Source: Paenibacillus sp. FSL R5-0517
GTDB taxonomy: Bacteria; Bacillota; Bacilli; Paenibacillales; Paenibacillaceae
NCBI RefSeq assembly: GCF_037974355.1
Contig: NZ_CP150235.1
Location: 1,798,001 to 1,862,000, forward strand
Length of the DNA stretch: 64,000 nt
Direction: 5' to 3'
Positions 1 to 8,133 of the stretch are shown one piece after another (position 1 is the first letter of the stretch; each line of letters opens with the position of its first letter). The notes under the pieces were generated by a model, which saw only the letters and a program-made list of their open reading frames with translations, did not search any database and was not told the DNA's origin. Both the position numbers and the translations under genes were made by a program.

Positions 1-25
1 GTACGCACTTTGAAGAAGGGGGAGT

Positions 26-358
26 ATGATGACGCAGGACTTTTATTGTGATGAGGTGCTGAGTGGTAAAACGCAAGTTAAAGTTGTCATGGAAACCAAT
101 AACGTTATGGCTTATCATCACACTCGGCCATACTACAAGCATCACATTGTTGTGATTCCCAAGATGCATATTTAGTCCTTCATTTCAGAAGAGGAAGAGA
201 ATAATGATGAGCTACTCTTAGAAATGATGCAAGTCATTAAAAAGGTAGCTGCTGACATGTTAGCTCAGACAGGCTCATCGAAGATTGTAACTAACTTGGG
301 CAGTTATCAAGACTCGAAGCATCAGCATTGGCATATAGTCAGTGGTGAACGAACTTAG
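26..358 (+). pseudogene. HIT-family protein, interrupted by one in-frame stop
   Basis: Reading from ATG 26, the frame encodes a roughly 110-residue histidine-triad (HIT) protein, a family of small nucleotide-binding hydrolases and transferases. The C-terminal triad H-x-H-x-H is present as HQHWHIVSG, and the typical N-terminal stretch HIVVIPKMHI is intact. Codon 50 is an amber TAG at 173-175. The frame then continues without a shift to a second stop at 356-358. A Shine-Dalgarno sequence (AAGGGGGAG) precedes the start. HIT proteins often have a tryptophan or another residue at this position, so a single TGG-to-TAG change would explain the break. It could also be a sequencing error or a readthrough stop. 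Without readthrough, the catalytic triad is lost. Confidence 0.8.
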
Positions 359-379
359 GAAACGGTAGACCGGTTTATA

Positions 380-421
380 AATCTTCCACCTTTCATAAAG
401 GGACGTGGAGGATTTTTTTTG
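380..421 (+). terminator. Rho-independent terminator after the HIT frame
   Basis: A 10-bp stem (380-389 with 405-414, one G-U pair) is followed by a T-run of eight or more. It lies 22 bp after the final HIT stop. Confidence 0.85.
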
Positions 422-537
422 TTTTGAATCAATAAGCACCCCGAATAACCTTTACATCCACCATAAAAGTTAACTGAGGGAAAATATGCTAGAATAGGAA
501 GTGATAATTTAATAGGTTCATAGGAGGAATAACAATT

Positions 538-681
538 ATGATTACAATGTTTCTAATGTTGATTAATGTGTTGTTATATGGACTCGGTGTGTATGCGCTG
601 ATCCTGTTTATTAAGCTGGCCCGGCGTGGGATTCAGGCACTGGATATCTACCTGTATGAGAAACGCGGCGAACGTTTCTAA
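538..681 (+). CDS. Small single-span membrane protein (47 aa)
   Basis: A 47-residue protein starts at ATG 538 after a good ribosome site (AGGAGGA, 7-8 bases upstream). Residues 1-25 are almost entirely hydrophobic (MITMFLMLINVLLYGLG and on) and would form one membrane span. A basic, amphipathic tail follows and ends in YEKRGERF, presumably on the cytoplasmic side. No family is recognised. It stands alone between the HIT terminator and the next gene. The strong ribosome site and clean hydrophobic/basic layout are the only evidence that it is real. Function is unknown. Confidence 0.6.
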   Translation: MITMFLMLINVLLYGLGVYALILFIKLARRGIQALDIYLYEKRGERF

Positions 682-788
682 CGTTCACTATCTCACACTC
701 GAACAGAATTATCATTTTTCTCTCAGTGTTTTATCTCTCCTAATCTAGTATGATTAACGCATCATTTCAGTAAAGAGAGGTTCACGAC

Positions 789-1568
789 ATGGAAGCTTTT
801 TTAGAGCAGATTAACGAGTTAAACGAGCTTCAGAAGAACTTGGTTAGCCTACATCCTCTGTTTGCAGAACATTATCCAGTGGTTGTCGCCTATGAAGCTT
901 TATTATATATCTATGATTATTCGTCCAAGACGCAGCAATATGAGTGGGTAAAGACGGTGCCGGACGATTTATATATTCCAGATGAATGCCTTGCAGCCAT
1001 GCCAGTGCCTCATATGGATGGACGTATGTGTGCGATTGTTACGGACGCAGCATTCAAAGACCTGGAGCAGAAAGTCTATTTGTTCCACGAATATGTTCAT
1101 TGCTATGTATATGAGAGTTATGATGAGCGAATCGTCAACCGTCTTCAGATTAAACATAAAATGACGCGATTGAAGCGTGTGACATGGGAACTGGATTATG
1201 AGTTTCCGTATGAAGATGCAGTCGTCGTGGAGCGGATTAACGCATTGTTGTCTGCTTTGAAGAGTAGAGACCTAACACAAGTACACACAGCTAGAAAGGC
1301 GTTGTTTACTTCATTAACTGAAGAACAAGCTGAGTACTGGAGTTGGTTGGAATGGAACGAGGGTTACGCACGTTATATTGAGAATCTGATTCGGGCAAAA
1401 TTCGGACAGGAAAGCAATCATATGGGAGACACAGCCCCGTTTAACCGCTTGATGTTCTATGAATGTGGGTCTGAATATATTAGTCTGCTTGTGAAGGAGC
1501 ACCCGGAGTACCATACGGATCTGGAGCAATTGTTTGATCGAATGCAAGCAGAGAGAATACAGGATTAA
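789..1568 (+). CDS. Hypothetical protein with HExxH metallopeptidase-like motif
   Basis: This 259-residue soluble protein has no signal peptide or membrane span. It carries HEYVH at residues 100-104, the zinc-binding and catalytic signature of many metallopeptidases. A second conserved-looking block, NEGYARYIE, lies at 190-198, and its E191 could be the third zinc ligand in a gluzincin-like arrangement. The start follows GAGAGG with normal spacing. It is a single gene with about 130 bp of non-coding DNA on each side. I do not recognise a named family, so the peptidase assignment rests only on the motif pair. A structural fold without proteolysis is possible. Confidence 0.65.
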   Translation: MEAFLEQINELNELQKNLVSLHPLFAEHYPVVVAYEALLYIYDYSSKTQQYEWVKTVPDDLYIPDECLAAMPVPHMDGRMCAIVTDAAFKDLEQKVYLFHEYVHCYVYESYDERIVNRLQIKHKMTRLKRVTWELDYEFPYEDAVVVERINALLSALKSRDLTQVHTARKALFTSLTEEQAEYWSWLEWNEGYARYIENLIRAKFGQESNHMGDTAPFNRLMFYECGSEYISLLVKEHPEYHTDLEQLFDRMQAERIQD

Positions 1569-1703
1569 TCATGTATCTACGGTAAAAAGGTGAAACATAG
1601 CGGAGTCACACTATTCCAGTGATCTGTACGTTCCACCAGTAGGTATATCATATCGTTTTTTTAATTAATGTAGAATACTTCCCGATAAAAGGAGATCAAC
1701 TCT

Positions 1704-2378
1704 ATGCCGCTACCCATGGTTCATCTCAATATTGCTAATCGGATTGCTGACTCGCTGCAAATGCAGGCTGATCGAAGTTCATTCTATCTGGGGAACATCG
1801 CCCCGGATTCCATACATATGCGTGAAGGCACAACCAGAGAGGATAAGGAATATACCCATTTTAACCCGAAAGATGATGGAGATTACGTTGGAGGGCTCCA
1901 CGAACGCTACTCATCCTATATGCAACCACTCATCGATGAAGGATGGAAGTGGTTTGTGCGGGGGTACTTTATGCATGTGCTAACGGATTATTACTGGTTC
2001 CGCAGCGTGCATCCTGAATTTGTAGAACGGGTCAACAAGGCAGACTTATCCATAGGTACGAGTAGATCCAAGGAAGAACTGGCGCGTTTATACTATCAGG
2101 AGACGGACCAGATCGATTTTAATCTCTATCAAGGTTCGAGTTGGAGCGAAGAGGTGTGGCAGCTGCTCAACAGTTCACCAGGTTATGACATGATGGATCG
2201 CTTAACTGCTGATGAGATTGTACGTTGGAGGGACCACACGTTTTCTTTTCTGAATGGGGAAGAACCTGGAATTACTCCTGAGTTCATTACGGGGGAGAAG
2301 ATCCAAGTATTTGTGGAAGAGACCGTAGAGCGACTGAGCACTTTGTTGTCTTCATGGGACCCGGAGTTACGTAACTGA
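1704..2378 (+). CDS. Zinc-dependent phospholipase C family protein
   Basis: This 224-residue protein matches the layout of the Zn_dep_PLPC family (PF00882). Probable metal ligands are spread along the chain: H7 in the N-terminal helix, D35 in LGNIAPDS, H52 in THF, and H91 with D95 in GYFMHVLTDYYW. There is no signal peptide, unlike secreted clostridial alpha-toxins. It therefore resembles the cytoplasmic, uncharacterised Bacillales members, and phospholipase activity should not be assumed. The start at ATG 1704 follows AAAGGAG with good spacing. It appears to be a single-gene unit. Confidence 0.75.
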   Translation: MPLPMVHLNIANRIADSLQMQADRSSFYLGNIAPDSIHMREGTTREDKEYTHFNPKDDGDYVGGLHERYSSYMQPLIDEGWKWFVRGYFMHVLTDYYWFRSVHPEFVERVNKADLSIGTSRSKEELARLYYQETDQIDFNLYQGSSWSEEVWQLLNSSPGYDMMDRLTADEIVRWRDHTFSFLNGEEPGITPEFITGEKIQVFVEETVERLSTLLSSWDPELRN

Positions 2379-2474
2379 ATATGACAAGTTGAGTGCAATT
2401 GAGTCATTAGAACTGTATTTATTACTTCTCTGTTCATCACTTGTATTTAACACGAAGTCAGGGGGGCACGCAGT

Positions 2475-2897
2475 ATGGTGAGATATGTAGGAGTGTTGCT
2501 CGTAGTCGTCATTGCCACGATCATTGCAGGGTGCAGTCAACCGAATGAATCGAACGCGGAAGAAGGGCTTCCTGTACTAATCACTTTAACGTGTAATCCC
2601 AACCTCGCCTCGGAACCATGCCAAGATGTTGAGTTTGATCGACCTGACGAGATTCGGATCATGATGGAAGCCATACATAAAGCTGAAAGTTTGCCGGGGA
2701 ATCTGAATTATGGTACGCAGTACAAGATGAGTATTAATAATGCAGATGGTTCGGTTACCCGGTATGATTTTTCACTAGGAATGGATCCCAAGATGCAAGG
2801 ACTGTTAGTAAACGAGGAAGACACGCATACTGGATATAGCATTGCTCTTGAGGATGCGAATCAACTAAGAAGACTGATTCAGCGACGTACAGATTAA
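2475..2897 (+). CDS. Putative lipoprotein, function unknown
   Basis: This 140-residue protein has a type II signal sequence: a hydrophobic stretch at about residues 5-17 and the lipobox IIAGC ending at cysteine 20. It is probably lipidated and held on the outer face of the membrane. The mature part is small and hydrophilic, and two further cysteines (in TCNPNLASEPC) may form a disulfide. No domain is recognised. A ribosome site (AGGGGGG) lies before ATG 2475. The next gene starts 27 bp downstream on the same strand, so the two may be co-transcribed. Confidence 0.7.
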   Translation: MVRYVGVLLVVVIATIIAGCSQPNESNAEEGLPVLITLTCNPNLASEPCQDVEFDRPDEIRIMMEAIHKAESLPGNLNYGTQYKMSINNADGSVTRYDFSLGMDPKMQGLLVNEEDTHTGYSIALEDANQLRRLIQRRTD

Positions 2898-2924
2898 GAA
2901 GGTATATGGAACGGAGAAGAACCT

Positions 2925-3503
2925 GTGGATGACAAAATTACTATTGAACCATTGACACGATCGGACGCTGATGGAGCGTATCAGGTGTTCGAGACAACGA
3001 TCCCGGCAGCATTTGAACAGGAGGGCATAGGCTCGCTACTGGATGATATCCAGGATGAAATAGCACATAAGAGAGCATTAATTCACACTGCATTGCAGCC
3101 AGATCATAACAAGGAAGCAAATATATTTTTCCTCGTGGCCAAAATGGGTAAGTCCATTGTAGGCACAATCTCGTATGGACCTTGTGGTGAGGAGATTCGA
3201 GAATGTACAGAGGGCAGGCTGAATGATATTGGAGAGCTGGGTAGCCTTTACGTGATGCCCGAGGTTCAAGGGAAAGGGATTGGTTCGGCGCTCATAGTCG
3301 CACTGGTTACTGAGCTTCAGCGGCGTGGAATCAAACAATGCTGCCTGGATAGCGGCTATCAAATCGCACAGAAGAAGTGGCAACGCAAATTCGGTGAACC
3401 CTATGTCGTAGTGAAGAACTATTGGGGTGAAGGAACAGATCATATGGTTTGGCTGTGTAACGTACAGGATTTTATAGAGGGTGTTCAAAAAGCCCGCTTT
3501 TGA
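2925..3503 (+). CDS. GNAT family N-acetyltransferase
   Basis: This 192-residue GNAT-fold enzyme would transfer an acetyl group from acetyl-CoA to an unknown amine. The acetyl-CoA pyrophosphate loop is clear as QGKGIG at residues 115-120, after the beta4 strand LGSLYVMPEV. Translation most likely starts at GTG 2925, six bases after GGAGAAG; no ATG in frame fits. The last codons (about 3476-3503) lie inside a 32-base stretch that matches the left end of the inverted-repeat element at 29.65 kb. The native C-terminus may therefore have been replaced by element sequence. Substrate cannot be predicted. Confidence 0.85.
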   Translation: MDDKITIEPLTRSDADGAYQVFETTIPAAFEQEGIGSLLDDIQDEIAHKRALIHTALQPDHNKEANIFFLVAKMGKSIVGTISYGPCGEEIRECTEGRLNDIGELGSLYVMPEVQGKGIGSALIVALVTELQRRGIKQCCLDSGYQIAQKKWQRKFGEPYVVVKNYWGEGTDHMVWLCNVQDFIEGVQKARF

Positions 3504-3507
3504 TTAC
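3476..3507 (+). repeat. Truncated left end of the 168-bp inverted-repeat element
   Basis: These 32 bases align without gaps to 29653-29684, with 27 identities. They include TGTTCAAAAAG and TTTTGATTAC. The rest of the element is absent. The segment encodes the last residues and stop of the GNAT gene. Confidence 0.6.
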
Positions 3508-3511
3508 AAAT

Positions 3512-3552
3512 AAAGAGATGACGACCTGTACTTTACAGGGGTCATCTCTTTT
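3512..3552 (+). terminator. Rho-independent terminator
   Basis: An 11-bp stem (3512-3522 with 3541-3551) ends in TTTT on this strand and has an A-rich 5' side. It separates the GNAT gene from ydbS. Confidence 0.85.
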
Positions 3553-3645
3553 ACTAAGTGAATCTTTCTGCATCGATGGTAGACGATTATTCGTACAGTG
3601 TATTATGTGTGTTTTTATGTAGCCGAAGGAAAAAGGAGTGAACAT

Positions 3646-4143
3646 ATGTCAATCCAATGGAAGATACCCGAGCAACGGCTCTCCCCTCATGCGGTAAATC
3701 TATGGAGAATTAGCGCCATCCTATGGAATGTCATAGGTTTCCTGATCCTTGCCGTACTGTTAATACTCGACTCCATCTATGGATGGAAGACGTGGGTCGG
3801 TTGGATCCTGTGGGGGGTTACGGCCATATCCGTGCTCTATGCGGCGTGGGATATTTTCATCCAGCCTGCATGGTTATATAAGCATTGGTACTATGATGTG
3901 AATGAGGAGTTTCTGCAATTGAAGCGTGGGGCGCTAACCAAGGTACATCAGATCATCCCTATGGCTAAGATACAATCGGTTACAACAAATCAGGGACCTT
4001 TGATGCGAAAATATGGACTCTATTCCGTATCGGTTGGCACGATGGGGTCATCGCATGAAATCCCGGCATTGCCTGAGGAAGTCGCGCTTGCGCTCCGTCA
4101 TCAGATTGCGTCCTATGCACGGATTAATGAGGTGGATGAATGA
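3646..4143 (+). CDS. ydbS: YdbS-like membrane protein with bacterial PH domain
   Basis: This 165-residue protein has two membrane spans (about residues 20-42 and 48-72) followed by one bPH2 domain (PF03703). That domain includes the block LKRGALTKVHQIIPMAKIQSV. In Bacillus subtilis, ydbS and ydbT form a sigma-W-dependent pair linked to intrinsic resistance to antimicrobials made by other bacilli. Whether this pair does the same here is inference. ATG 3646 follows AAGGAGTG with proper spacing and is preferred to the upstream in-frame start at 3598. The stop overlaps the next start (ATGA), so the two proteins are translationally coupled and probably form one complex. Confidence 0.85.
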   Translation: MSIQWKIPEQRLSPHAVNLWRISAILWNVIGFLILAVLLILDSIYGWKTWVGWILWGVTAISVLYAAWDIFIQPAWLYKHWYYDVNEEFLQLKRGALTKVHQIIPMAKIQSVTTNQGPLMRKYGLYSVSVGTMGSSHEIPALPEEVALALRHQIASYARINEVDE

Positions 4144-5708
4144 TCGATATGAAGCGACATCATCCATTAACCATACTGTGGAGTCTGTGGAAACTGGTGA
4201 AGAATTCGTTTGCCATCATCCTTTTTTTGTTTGTTTTCCGTCAGGGCTCAGAGTCCCAATGGCTTTTCTATGGTAGGATCGCCTTTTATGCAGGTATCTC
4301 CATCGGCATCGTGTCAATCATCTGGAAGTGGTTTACTTCTCGTTATACTGCAGACGATAAGGCCTTTCACATCTATAGTGGTGTGTTTAACCGCACCCGA
4401 AGAACGATACCATATACCAAAGTGCAAAATGTGAATCGCCACACGACTCTGTTTCATCGTCTGCTCAACGTGACATCGATCCGATTTGAGACAGGGATTA
4501 AGGGAGAAGATGCTACCTTTCAGTTACATGTTGTTTCACTTTCCGAAGCAGAACAGTTGGAGAAGATTGTGGCGGGTTATATGACAGAAGATGCAGAAGC
4601 AGAAACGGTAGAAGCAACAGAGGAACATGAACCGTTGGATGCAGTTAAAGATATGGAAGAGGGAGAAGCAAAATCCCACTCTGTTATAACCGATCAAGCC
4701 ATGTCTCTGCCTGCAAAAGAGAAACAAGAACGGGTTGTTCATTATCATTCGACCCGCAAGGATATAATCAAAGCGTCGTTTACCTCGCTCAGCTTTCTCG
4801 TATTGATTCCAGTCCTGGGTACACTTTATTCCTGGGTGAAAGATTTCTTCCCCGATGAAGAAGTAACGGAAAGTTTATTCTTAACATGGCTTGATTCCTG
4901 GTGGATTGCCGGTTTGATGATTTTGGTTTTATTGGTCATATCCATCGCTCTGGGGATTGTCAGAACCTTTGTGAAGTATGGAAACTTTCAGATCACCTCG
5001 GATGCCAAGCGGATCTATATCTCGAAGGGCATGATGGAACAAACGTCATTTTCAATCTTGAAAGAACGAGTTCAGGCTGTGAAAATTACACAGTCTCCGA
5101 TGAAAAGGTTGCTTGGACTAGCGGAAGTAGAACTGACCACTGCAGGTAGTCTGGGGGAATCCGAGCAGGAGGTAAACTCGCTCTATCCCTTCTTGCCGGT
5201 GAAGCAAGCCTATACCATGATTGAAGAGATACTACCATCCTATCAGGTGACGCAGGAGATGGAAAAACTTCCGAGAATATCACTATGGCTACGTCTGCTC
5301 AAACCAAGCTGGGGATGGATCATGATTACAGGTGTATTGTGGTATTTCAAACCATTTGTTTTTGGGCAGAAGCATGCCTGGTGGATGATTTCGGCGATTC
5401 TGCTCGTGTGGATTGCAACAAGCAGAGTGATGGAATTTTTCCATACCAGATACACTTTACATCAAAATTTCATTCAACTTCGTACTGGGGCGCTCACTTC
5501 AACACTCTTTATCTCCAAACGCGAGAAAGTCATCGAAGTACAGATCACCCGTAACGTGTTACAGCGCTGGTTCGGTGTTGCTTCCATTCACACGGTAAAC
5601 CGTGCCAAACCTGTCCTGCATCATCATGCACATGACATTCCCCTAGATACGGCGGAATCATTTCAATTATGGTACATGGGACGTACCCAAGATGTTCAGA
5701 CCCGGTAA
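4140..5708 (+). CDS. ydbT: YdbT-like membrane protein with three bacterial PH domains
   Basis: This 522-residue protein has paired membrane spans near the N-terminus, around residues 215-280, and around 390-430. Each pair is followed by a bPH2 domain, recognisable by R-[ST]-[IV]-P-[YL]-x-K-[VI]-Q-[NE] type blocks such as RRTIPYTKVQNV, and by FSILKERVQAV and FISKREKVIEV. An acidic, low-complexity insert (roughly residues 150-195, rich in E and A) separates the first domain from the middle spans. It overlaps ydbS by the ATGA junction. The family length of about 500 residues fits. The biochemical role is unknown. In B. subtilis the pair contributes to bacteriocin resistance. Confidence 0.85.
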   Translation: MIDMKRHHPLTILWSLWKLVKNSFAIILFLFVFRQGSESQWLFYGRIAFYAGISIGIVSIIWKWFTSRYTADDKAFHIYSGVFNRTRRTIPYTKVQNVNRHTTLFHRLLNVTSIRFETGIKGEDATFQLHVVSLSEAEQLEKIVAGYMTEDAEAETVEATEEHEPLDAVKDMEEGEAKSHSVITDQAMSLPAKEKQERVVHYHSTRKDIIKASFTSLSFLVLIPVLGTLYSWVKDFFPDEEVTESLFLTWLDSWWIAGLMILVLLVISIALGIVRTFVKYGNFQITSDAKRIYISKGMMEQTSFSILKERVQAVKITQSPMKRLLGLAEVELTTAGSLGESEQEVNSLYPFLPVKQAYTMIEEILPSYQVTQEMEKLPRISLWLRLLKPSWGWIMITGVLWYFKPFVFGQKHAWWMISAILLVWIATSRVMEFFHTRYTLHQNFIQLRTGALTSTLFISKREKVIEVQITRNVLQRWFGVASIHTVNRAKPVLHHHAHDIPLDTAESFQLWYMGRTQDVQTR

Positions 5709-5714
5709 ATCGCA

Positions 5715-5764
5715 AGAGCAAGTGCAGGAAGACCGCATCAGGTTATTCTGTACTTGCTCTTTTA
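5715..5764 (+). terminator. Rho-independent terminator after ydbST
   Basis: A 13-bp stem (5715-5727 with 5748-5760, one G-U pair) is followed by TTTT. It closes the two-gene ydbST unit. Confidence 0.85.
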
Positions 5765-5786
5765 ATAGAGGAGGAAGGATATTTTG

Positions 5787-6560
5787 ATGAAAGCTGTGTT
5801 CTTTGATGTGGATGGTACATTGCTGAGCGAAATAGATCGGAGTTTGTCACCGCGTACAGCAGAGTCGATCCGGGAATTGATTCGTAAAGGCGTTCAAGTC
5901 GTACTTGTAACAGGTAGACCCTATAATCTATGCGAAGAATTCAGAAATCTCGGAATCGAGACGATCATTTCGGCTAATGGGGCATTGATCAAAGCAGGTA
6001 ATGAAGTGATACATAAGTCTGTACTTTCTGCACAGATGGTAAGAGCATTCAGTGAGTTTGCCGAGTTGCAGGGGCACAGTATTTCATATTTTACAGAATC
6101 ATTTGAGACGAACGGGTTGTGTACAGCAGATGGTCGTGTTACTGATGCCTTAAGAGATACGCTTGGACTCATGGTTTCCCCGGAGAAAATCAGCACGTTG
6201 GAACAGGACGTATATTGCATCTGCTTATATGCGGATGAAGCGGAGACGGAGAAATTCCAATCCAGATTTCCTTCTTTACGATTCGTGAGATTCCATCCGT
6301 ATGTAGTAAATGTGCTGGAAGCAAGCGAAGTCAGCAAATCGATAGCCGCAGAGAAAGTCCTCAATTACCTGAAGATATCCAGAGAGGATACAATGGCCTT
6401 TGGCGATGGGGAGAATGATGTGGATCTGCTAACGTATGCGGGAATCGGAATTGCGATGGGAAATGGCGGAGAACGGATTAAACAAAGCGCCGATTATGTC
6501 ACCCTGCGAGCAAGTGAAGATGGCGTTACCCATGCGCTGGAGCAATTTAAGGTTATATGA
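5787..6560 (+). CDS. Cof-type HAD-IIB family phosphatase
   Basis: This 257-residue hydrolase of the haloacid dehalogenase superfamily, Cof/IIB type, typically dephosphorylates sugar phosphates or flavin and other small phosphates. Motif I is DVDGT at about residues 7-11, with D7 the nucleophile and D9 the general acid. Motif II is TGR at about 42-44. Motif IV is GDGENDVDLL starting near 206. The C2-type cap lies between motifs II and III. ATG 5787 is preferred over the TTG three bases earlier because it is nine bases after GAGGAAGG. The gene stands alone. The exact substrate cannot be read from sequence. Confidence 0.9.
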   Translation: MKAVFFDVDGTLLSEIDRSLSPRTAESIRELIRKGVQVVLVTGRPYNLCEEFRNLGIETIISANGALIKAGNEVIHKSVLSAQMVRAFSEFAELQGHSISYFTESFETNGLCTADGRVTDALRDTLGLMVSPEKISTLEQDVYCICLYADEAETEKFQSRFPSLRFVRFHPYVVNVLEASEVSKSIAAEKVLNYLKISREDTMAFGDGENDVDLLTYAGIGIAMGNGGERIKQSADYVTLRASEDGVTHALEQFKVI

Positions 6561-6671
6561 GGATTCTCACATAAAATAAAGATGAAGGATATCCCAATTG
6601 TGGGTTTTCATGTAGAATGATATAGCACGTATTAAGCCCTAAAGCATAGGGTGTTTATCGAAGGGTGACTT

Positions 6672-6842
6672 ATGAAAAAGGTTGTTATTGTAATTCTGTC
6701 TCTTGTTGTACTTGTTGGTGTATCTTCTTCCGCTTATGCTCATCCAGGCAGACTGGATAAGAACGGTGGACATAACTGTTCAGCCAAATCCAAGCAAAAG
6801 GGTCTGTGCAAGGGTTATCACTATCATAAAAAGAAAAAATAA
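6672..6842 (+). CDS. Small secreted YHYH-domain protein (56 aa)
   Basis: This 56-residue protein was found by eye. A signal peptide runs from MKK through a hydrophobic core to AYA (about residue 22). The mature peptide has the pattern of YHYH-domain proteins: HPGRLDKNGGHNC, a second cysteine, and the terminal GYHYHKKKK. Its two cysteines and four histidines suggest metal binding or a disulfide. In other bacteria this motif occurs on nuclease-like or surface proteins, but the role is unknown. The ribosome site GAAGGGTGA precedes ATG 6672. The next gene begins 35 bp later, so the two may be co-expressed. Confidence 0.8.
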   Translation: MKKVVIVILSLVVLVGVSSSAYAHPGRLDKNGGHNCSAKSKQKGLCKGYHYHKKKK

Positions 6843-6877
6843 GCACTGCTTTACATTCTTGAACAGGGGGAAGAGGA

Positions 6878-7540
6878 ATGAATCATATTAAAGCCGTTAT
6901 TTTTGATTTGGACAATACAATTCTAAACAGAACGATGACTTTTGACGGATTCACGCAACGTTTAATGAACACTTATTTTGGTCACCTTGAGTCAACTGAA
7001 GAGATAAGCAAGCGAATTATTGAACTAGACCAGGATGGTTATAAGGACAAACCCCTCCTGTTCAACGAATTGTTGCATGAATTGCCATGGGCAGAGCATC
7101 CGCCACATGCAGAACTGATGGAGTTCTACGGCAGAGAGTATGTACGAAGTTCAGTTCTAATGGAACAGGCGCGAGAAGTCGTTCAGCATCTGCGGGGGAA
7201 ATATCAAACCGGGTTAATTACCAATGGGCAGACTGATATTCAGTATGGGAAAATCGATCAACTCGGTATCCGGGATGACTACGACCATATTATTGTTTCA
7301 GAAGAGGCAGGAGTCAAAAAGCCTGATCCACGCATCTTTCAACTTGCACTTGATCATTTCGGTCTAACTCCGGAGCAGTGCATCTACATTGGCGATCATC
7401 CGGTGAACGATATTCAAGGTGCAGCAAGCGTAGGCATGAGCACCATCTGGATGAAGGTCAACCAACCTTGGCAGGACAGCATCACGATTAGTCCTTTACA
7501 TACGATTGAACATCTAAGTGAGCTAAAGGAATTGCTTTAG
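6878..7540 (+). CDS. HAD family hydrolase, subfamily IA (YjjG-like)
   Basis: This 220-residue HAD-IA phosphatase has all four motifs: DLDNT at residues 10-14 (nucleophile D10, acid D12), TNG at 115-117, lysine 148 in GVKKPDPRIF, and GDHPVND at 172-178. The alpha-helical C1 cap lies at about 17-95. The family includes nucleotidases such as YjjG and other small-phosphate phosphatases, and the substrate is unknown here. It starts at ATG 6878 after GGGGGAAGAGG. It follows the YHYH peptide gene and precedes the Nudix gene by 53 bp on the same strand. Confidence 0.9.
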   Translation: MNHIKAVIFDLDNTILNRTMTFDGFTQRLMNTYFGHLESTEEISKRIIELDQDGYKDKPLLFNELLHELPWAEHPPHAELMEFYGREYVRSSVLMEQAREVVQHLRGKYQTGLITNGQTDIQYGKIDQLGIRDDYDHIIVSEEAGVKKPDPRIFQLALDHFGLTPEQCIYIGDHPVNDIQGAASVGMSTIWMKVNQPWQDSITISPLHTIEHLSELKELL

Positions 7541-7593
7541 AGGACAGTTAGATAAGTAAAATCTAATATCACAGTTTCGAAAGCGAGGTACAT

Positions 7594-8133
7594 ATGGAGA
7601 TTAGACAGATGGCTACAGCGTTTTTGAGCAATGGCTCAGACATGCTGATGATGAAGAAGGCAGGCAGCAGATTGTTTGATTTTGAATTTTGGGGCGGTAT
7701 AGGCGGGCATCTGGAGCAAGGGGAACTGAACGCACCCATGACTGCCAGCTATCGGGAGATTGAAGAAGAGACCGGATTCAAGCCAGAGGATATTGAACAC
7801 TTTCGACTTCGAACTATTCTGTTAGAGGTTAGCGGTGGTGAGATTTGGCAGCAGTTTGTCTATTTTGGAGAGACGAAGCATCGACAATTTGTACCTTCCG
7901 ATGAAGGAGAGTTATTCTGGATACCGCAAGATGAGGTACTGGATTTACATGCGTCTATTCTGGTCAAAGCGACGCTTAGGCACTATTTACAACAGCCGGG
8001 AGCAGAAGACATCTGGATTGGCAACGTTCAGAGCGGAACAGACTTAAAGGGCACTCCACAGGTCATATGGAACAGAATGCAGGAAGCGAAATCATTTGAG
8101 CCCAAGGGGGTTGCCAATAATATTGAAAGATAG
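7594..8133 (+). CDS. Nudix hydrolase
   Basis: This 179-residue Nudix enzyme would hydrolyse a nucleoside diphosphate linked to another moiety. The Nudix box spans residues 38-62, beginning GGHLEQGE and ending REIEEETGF, which gives the Mg-binding REUxEE core. The gap between the first glutamate and REI is nine residues rather than the canonical seven, a two-residue insertion. It starts at ATG 7594 after AAGCGAGG. Its last 11 bases overlap the preferred start of the following secreted-protein gene. Substrate is not predictable. Confidence 0.88.
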   Translation: MEIRQMATAFLSNGSDMLMMKKAGSRLFDFEFWGGIGGHLEQGELNAPMTASYREIEEETGFKPEDIEHFRLRTILLEVSGGEIWQQFVYFGETKHRQFVPSDEGELFWIPQDEVLDLHASILVKATLRHYLQQPGAEDIWIGNVQSGTDLKGTPQVIWNRMQEAKSFEPKGVANNIER

